A stretch of DNA of 7,389 nt from Candidatus Gerdarchaeota archaeon. Lineage in GTDB: Archaea; Asgardarchaeota; Heimdallarchaeia; JABLTI01. The notes beneath the pieces are model-generated. The model made no database searches. It was not told the DNA's origin and was given only the letters and a program-made list of their open reading frames with translations. The DNA lies in NCBI GenBank assembly GCA_016840905.1, contig JAEORM010000103.1, forward strand, positions 1 through 7,389. The letters are read 5' to 3'. Positions 6,068-7,389 of this stretch are shown here, piece by piece (within the stretch, counting starts at the first letter, position 1; the number at the start of each line of letters is the position of its first letter). The translations under genes and the position numbers were made by a program.

Positions 6068-6144
6068 GGGCTAGTAGATTTAACTGGAAGATCACCTCCT
6101 TGATATGGTGGAGGTTGTGAGTTCAAGTCCGGTCTTGCCCACCA
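6068..6144 (+). pseudogene. Degenerate tRNA-like sequence, tRNA-Val-derived relic
   Basis: The acceptor arms GGGCTAG and CTTGCCC pair except for one T-T, and discriminator A6141 plus CCA (6142-6144) are present. The D arm GATT/GATC has GG in its loop but lacks A14. The anticodon stem CCTCC/GGTGG has a T-T mismatch around loop TTGATAT, which would read GAT (Ile). The T loop TTCAAGT is normal, but its stem GTGAG/CCGGT has two mismatches and two G-T pairs. The last 17 bases match tRNA-Val(GAC) at 16 of 17 positions. It looks like a chimeric or decaying copy rather than a working tRNA. A functional unusual tRNA cannot be fully excluded. T-rich sequence follows at 6146-6159. Confidence 0.6.
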
Positions 6145-6166
6145 ATTTTCTTATTTTTTGATCCTT

Positions 6167-7354
6167 TTATAACTTCAATTTTTCACTAAGACGATTATAT
6201 TCTTCAAGTTCCATTTCTTTAAGGACTCCTTTTGCTTTCAAATCGTCTATTGTTTGAGTTCCCAGTCCCCTTTTCTTTTCAATACGCATCATATTTATCG
6301 CGAAAATAAATTTCATTTGACTATCCTTTTCTTTTGCCAATCGTCTTTCTAATTCTGGAAGTGCTGATTGAGCAAGCGTACCTAAACTTCCCAATTTTTT
6401 AGCTGCATTTTTGCGCATATGTTCCTCTTCATCATCCAGTAATTTGATATATTCTGGGATTCCTCGTTCACCTATCTCTCTTAGTAACTCTTCAGTTTGC
6501 CATAAAGTATCTGGGTCTTTAGTTTTCAATGCTTCCATAAGTATTGGTACAGCAATAGTTACCTGTTCTCCTATATGCACTAATGTTTCTGCTGCTGCCC
6601 AATGAGCACTAGTCCATTCTCCCTGTAATAATTCGACTAGAAATGGAACTGCTGCTTTCCCTATTGATGTTAAAGTATCTGCTGCATCCCAACGTAATTC
6701 GTCATCATTTTTCATTATTTCAATTATTGCAGGAGCTGCCTCAGCTGATTTCTCACTTATTGTTCCTAATGCTATAACAGCACCATGACGTACTGGCCAA
6801 AAATCATCTTTCAGTGCTTCGACTAGTGCAGTAATTAGTTTACCATCACCTACCTTTCCTGTTGACATTAGAGCTTCTACTGTTTCATTTCGTACTTCTT
6901 GACTTTCATCTTTCAAGGCTTCAATTAACATAGGTGTCGCTTTTTCAGCTCGTTCCCCTGCTTTCCCCAATGCATGAGCAACCTCTCTTCGAACTTCTAC
7001 ATTATTATCTTTCAAAGCTATTATTAATGCTGGAACAACTTTTTCTTCTATCTCGATTAGCTTGTTCAGCATATTTTGAGCTGCCTCTTCACCTTTGTAC
7101 TTTAAGTAGTAATTATACGTGAAAACTGTTTTCTCAATCTCAATCCCTAAAGCTATTGCTGCACCTGAACGAATTCTTTCATTGCTATCTTTCAAAGCTT
7201 CAACTAATATTGATTCAGCATCCATCCCCAGTTTTTTTAATTCACGAGTTGCCTGTTCACGCATAGAATAATTCTCATCTTGTAAATCTAAAAGCATTTG
7301 AACAATCTTCTCATCAACTTTTCCTGTCTCATTCAACTGTTCTTCACACAACAA
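6167..7354 (-). CDS. HEAT-repeat (PBS-lyase-like) protein
   Basis: This is an all-helical repeat protein of up to 395 residues, probably a scaffold for protein-protein contacts; such proteins have no common reaction. About ten repeats of roughly 30 residues are visible, each with a P-x-L-I-x-A-L-K-D core, then a V-R-x-x-A-x-x-A-L-G helix. Examples are VPALIIALKDNNVEVRREVA, TPMLIEALKDESQEVR, ITALVEALKDDFWPVR and VPFLVELLQ. The last repeats drift in sequence, and a charged tail ends it. The start is uncertain. The frame is open to 7381, but the only upstream candidates are TTG at 7354 or 7351 with no ribosome site; the first ATG is at 7297 and also lacks one. The residues before that ATG read like real coding sequence, so the 5' end may be non-ATG, leaderless or disrupted. 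It faces the tRNA-like relic across 22 bases. Confidence 0.85.
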   Translation of the reverse strand: MLCEEQLNETGKVDEKIVQMLLDLQDENYSMREQATRELKKLGMDAESILVEALKDSNERIRSGAAIALGIEIEKTVFTYNYYLKYKGEEAAQNMLNKLIEIEEKVVPALIIALKDNNVEVRREVAHALGKAGERAEKATPMLIEALKDESQEVRNETVEALMSTGKVGDGKLITALVEALKDDFWPVRHGAVIALGTISEKSAEAAPAIIEIMKNDDELRWDAADTLTSIGKAAVPFLVELLQGEWTSAHWAAAETLVHIGEQVTIAVPILMEALKTKDPDTLWQTEELLREIGERGIPEYIKLLDDEEEHMRKNAAKKLGSLGTLAQSALPELERRLAKEKDSQMKFIFAINMMRIEKKRGLGTQTIDDLKAKGVLKEMELEEYNRLSEKLKL

Positions 7355-7389
7355 AGTAAATTCTGAACAATATTTTCTTATCTATACAA

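Noticed and set aside
5918..6103. A short basic open frame between the reductase and the tRNA relic
   Set aside because: It is lysine-rich from A-rich DNA, has only a GTG start without a ribosome site, and its end overlaps the tRNA-like sequence.

Overview
The window looks archaeal: it is AT-rich, its ribosome binding sites are of the GGTGA type, it has BRE/TATA-like promoters, and it carries a tRNA-Val(GAC) gene with an encoded CCA. One gene (2084-2836) resembles the longin/roadblock-like proteins associated with small GTPases that are abundant in Asgard archaea. An Asgard-type archaeon is therefore my best guess. That guess rests mainly on this one gene and is moderate at best.

Layout. The left edge holds a FIST-domain sensor gene that runs in from outside the window and is split by an in-frame TGA at 185-187 (1-874, +). 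It converges, with only 4 bases between stop codons, on a diacylglycerol-kinase-like lipid kinase gene (879-1823, -). The 260-base region 1824-2083 is a divergent promoter region between the kinase and the longin-like gene (2084-2836, +). An HD-domain protein (2957-3508, +) follows, with an altered HD motif and markedly A-ending codons. Then come tRNA-Val(GAC) (3558-3635, +) and its T-rich terminator zone. The intergenic region 3636-3919 carries a good BRE/TATA and two 16-bp palindromes of the form TGTCA-N6-TGACA set exactly 21 bp apart. They lie where a repressor would block the start of transcription. Next is a probable two-gene operon: a GNAT-type acetyltransferase (3920-4822) and an aldo/keto reductase (4871-5893). 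At 6068-6144 there is a degenerate tRNA-like sequence whose last 17 bases match the 3' end of tRNA-Val at 16 of 17 positions. A HEAT-repeat protein (6167-7354, -) closes the window.

How it works together. The genes do not form one obvious pathway. The only clear unit is the GNAT/aldo-keto reductase pair behind the tandem operator, which looks like a regulated, perhaps detoxification or small-molecule-modifying, operon; that role is inference. I see no transposase, integrase, CRISPR array or recognisable defence system. The observations most worth following are the tandem operator, the chimeric tRNA-like relic, the TGA inside the FIST gene and the HD protein.
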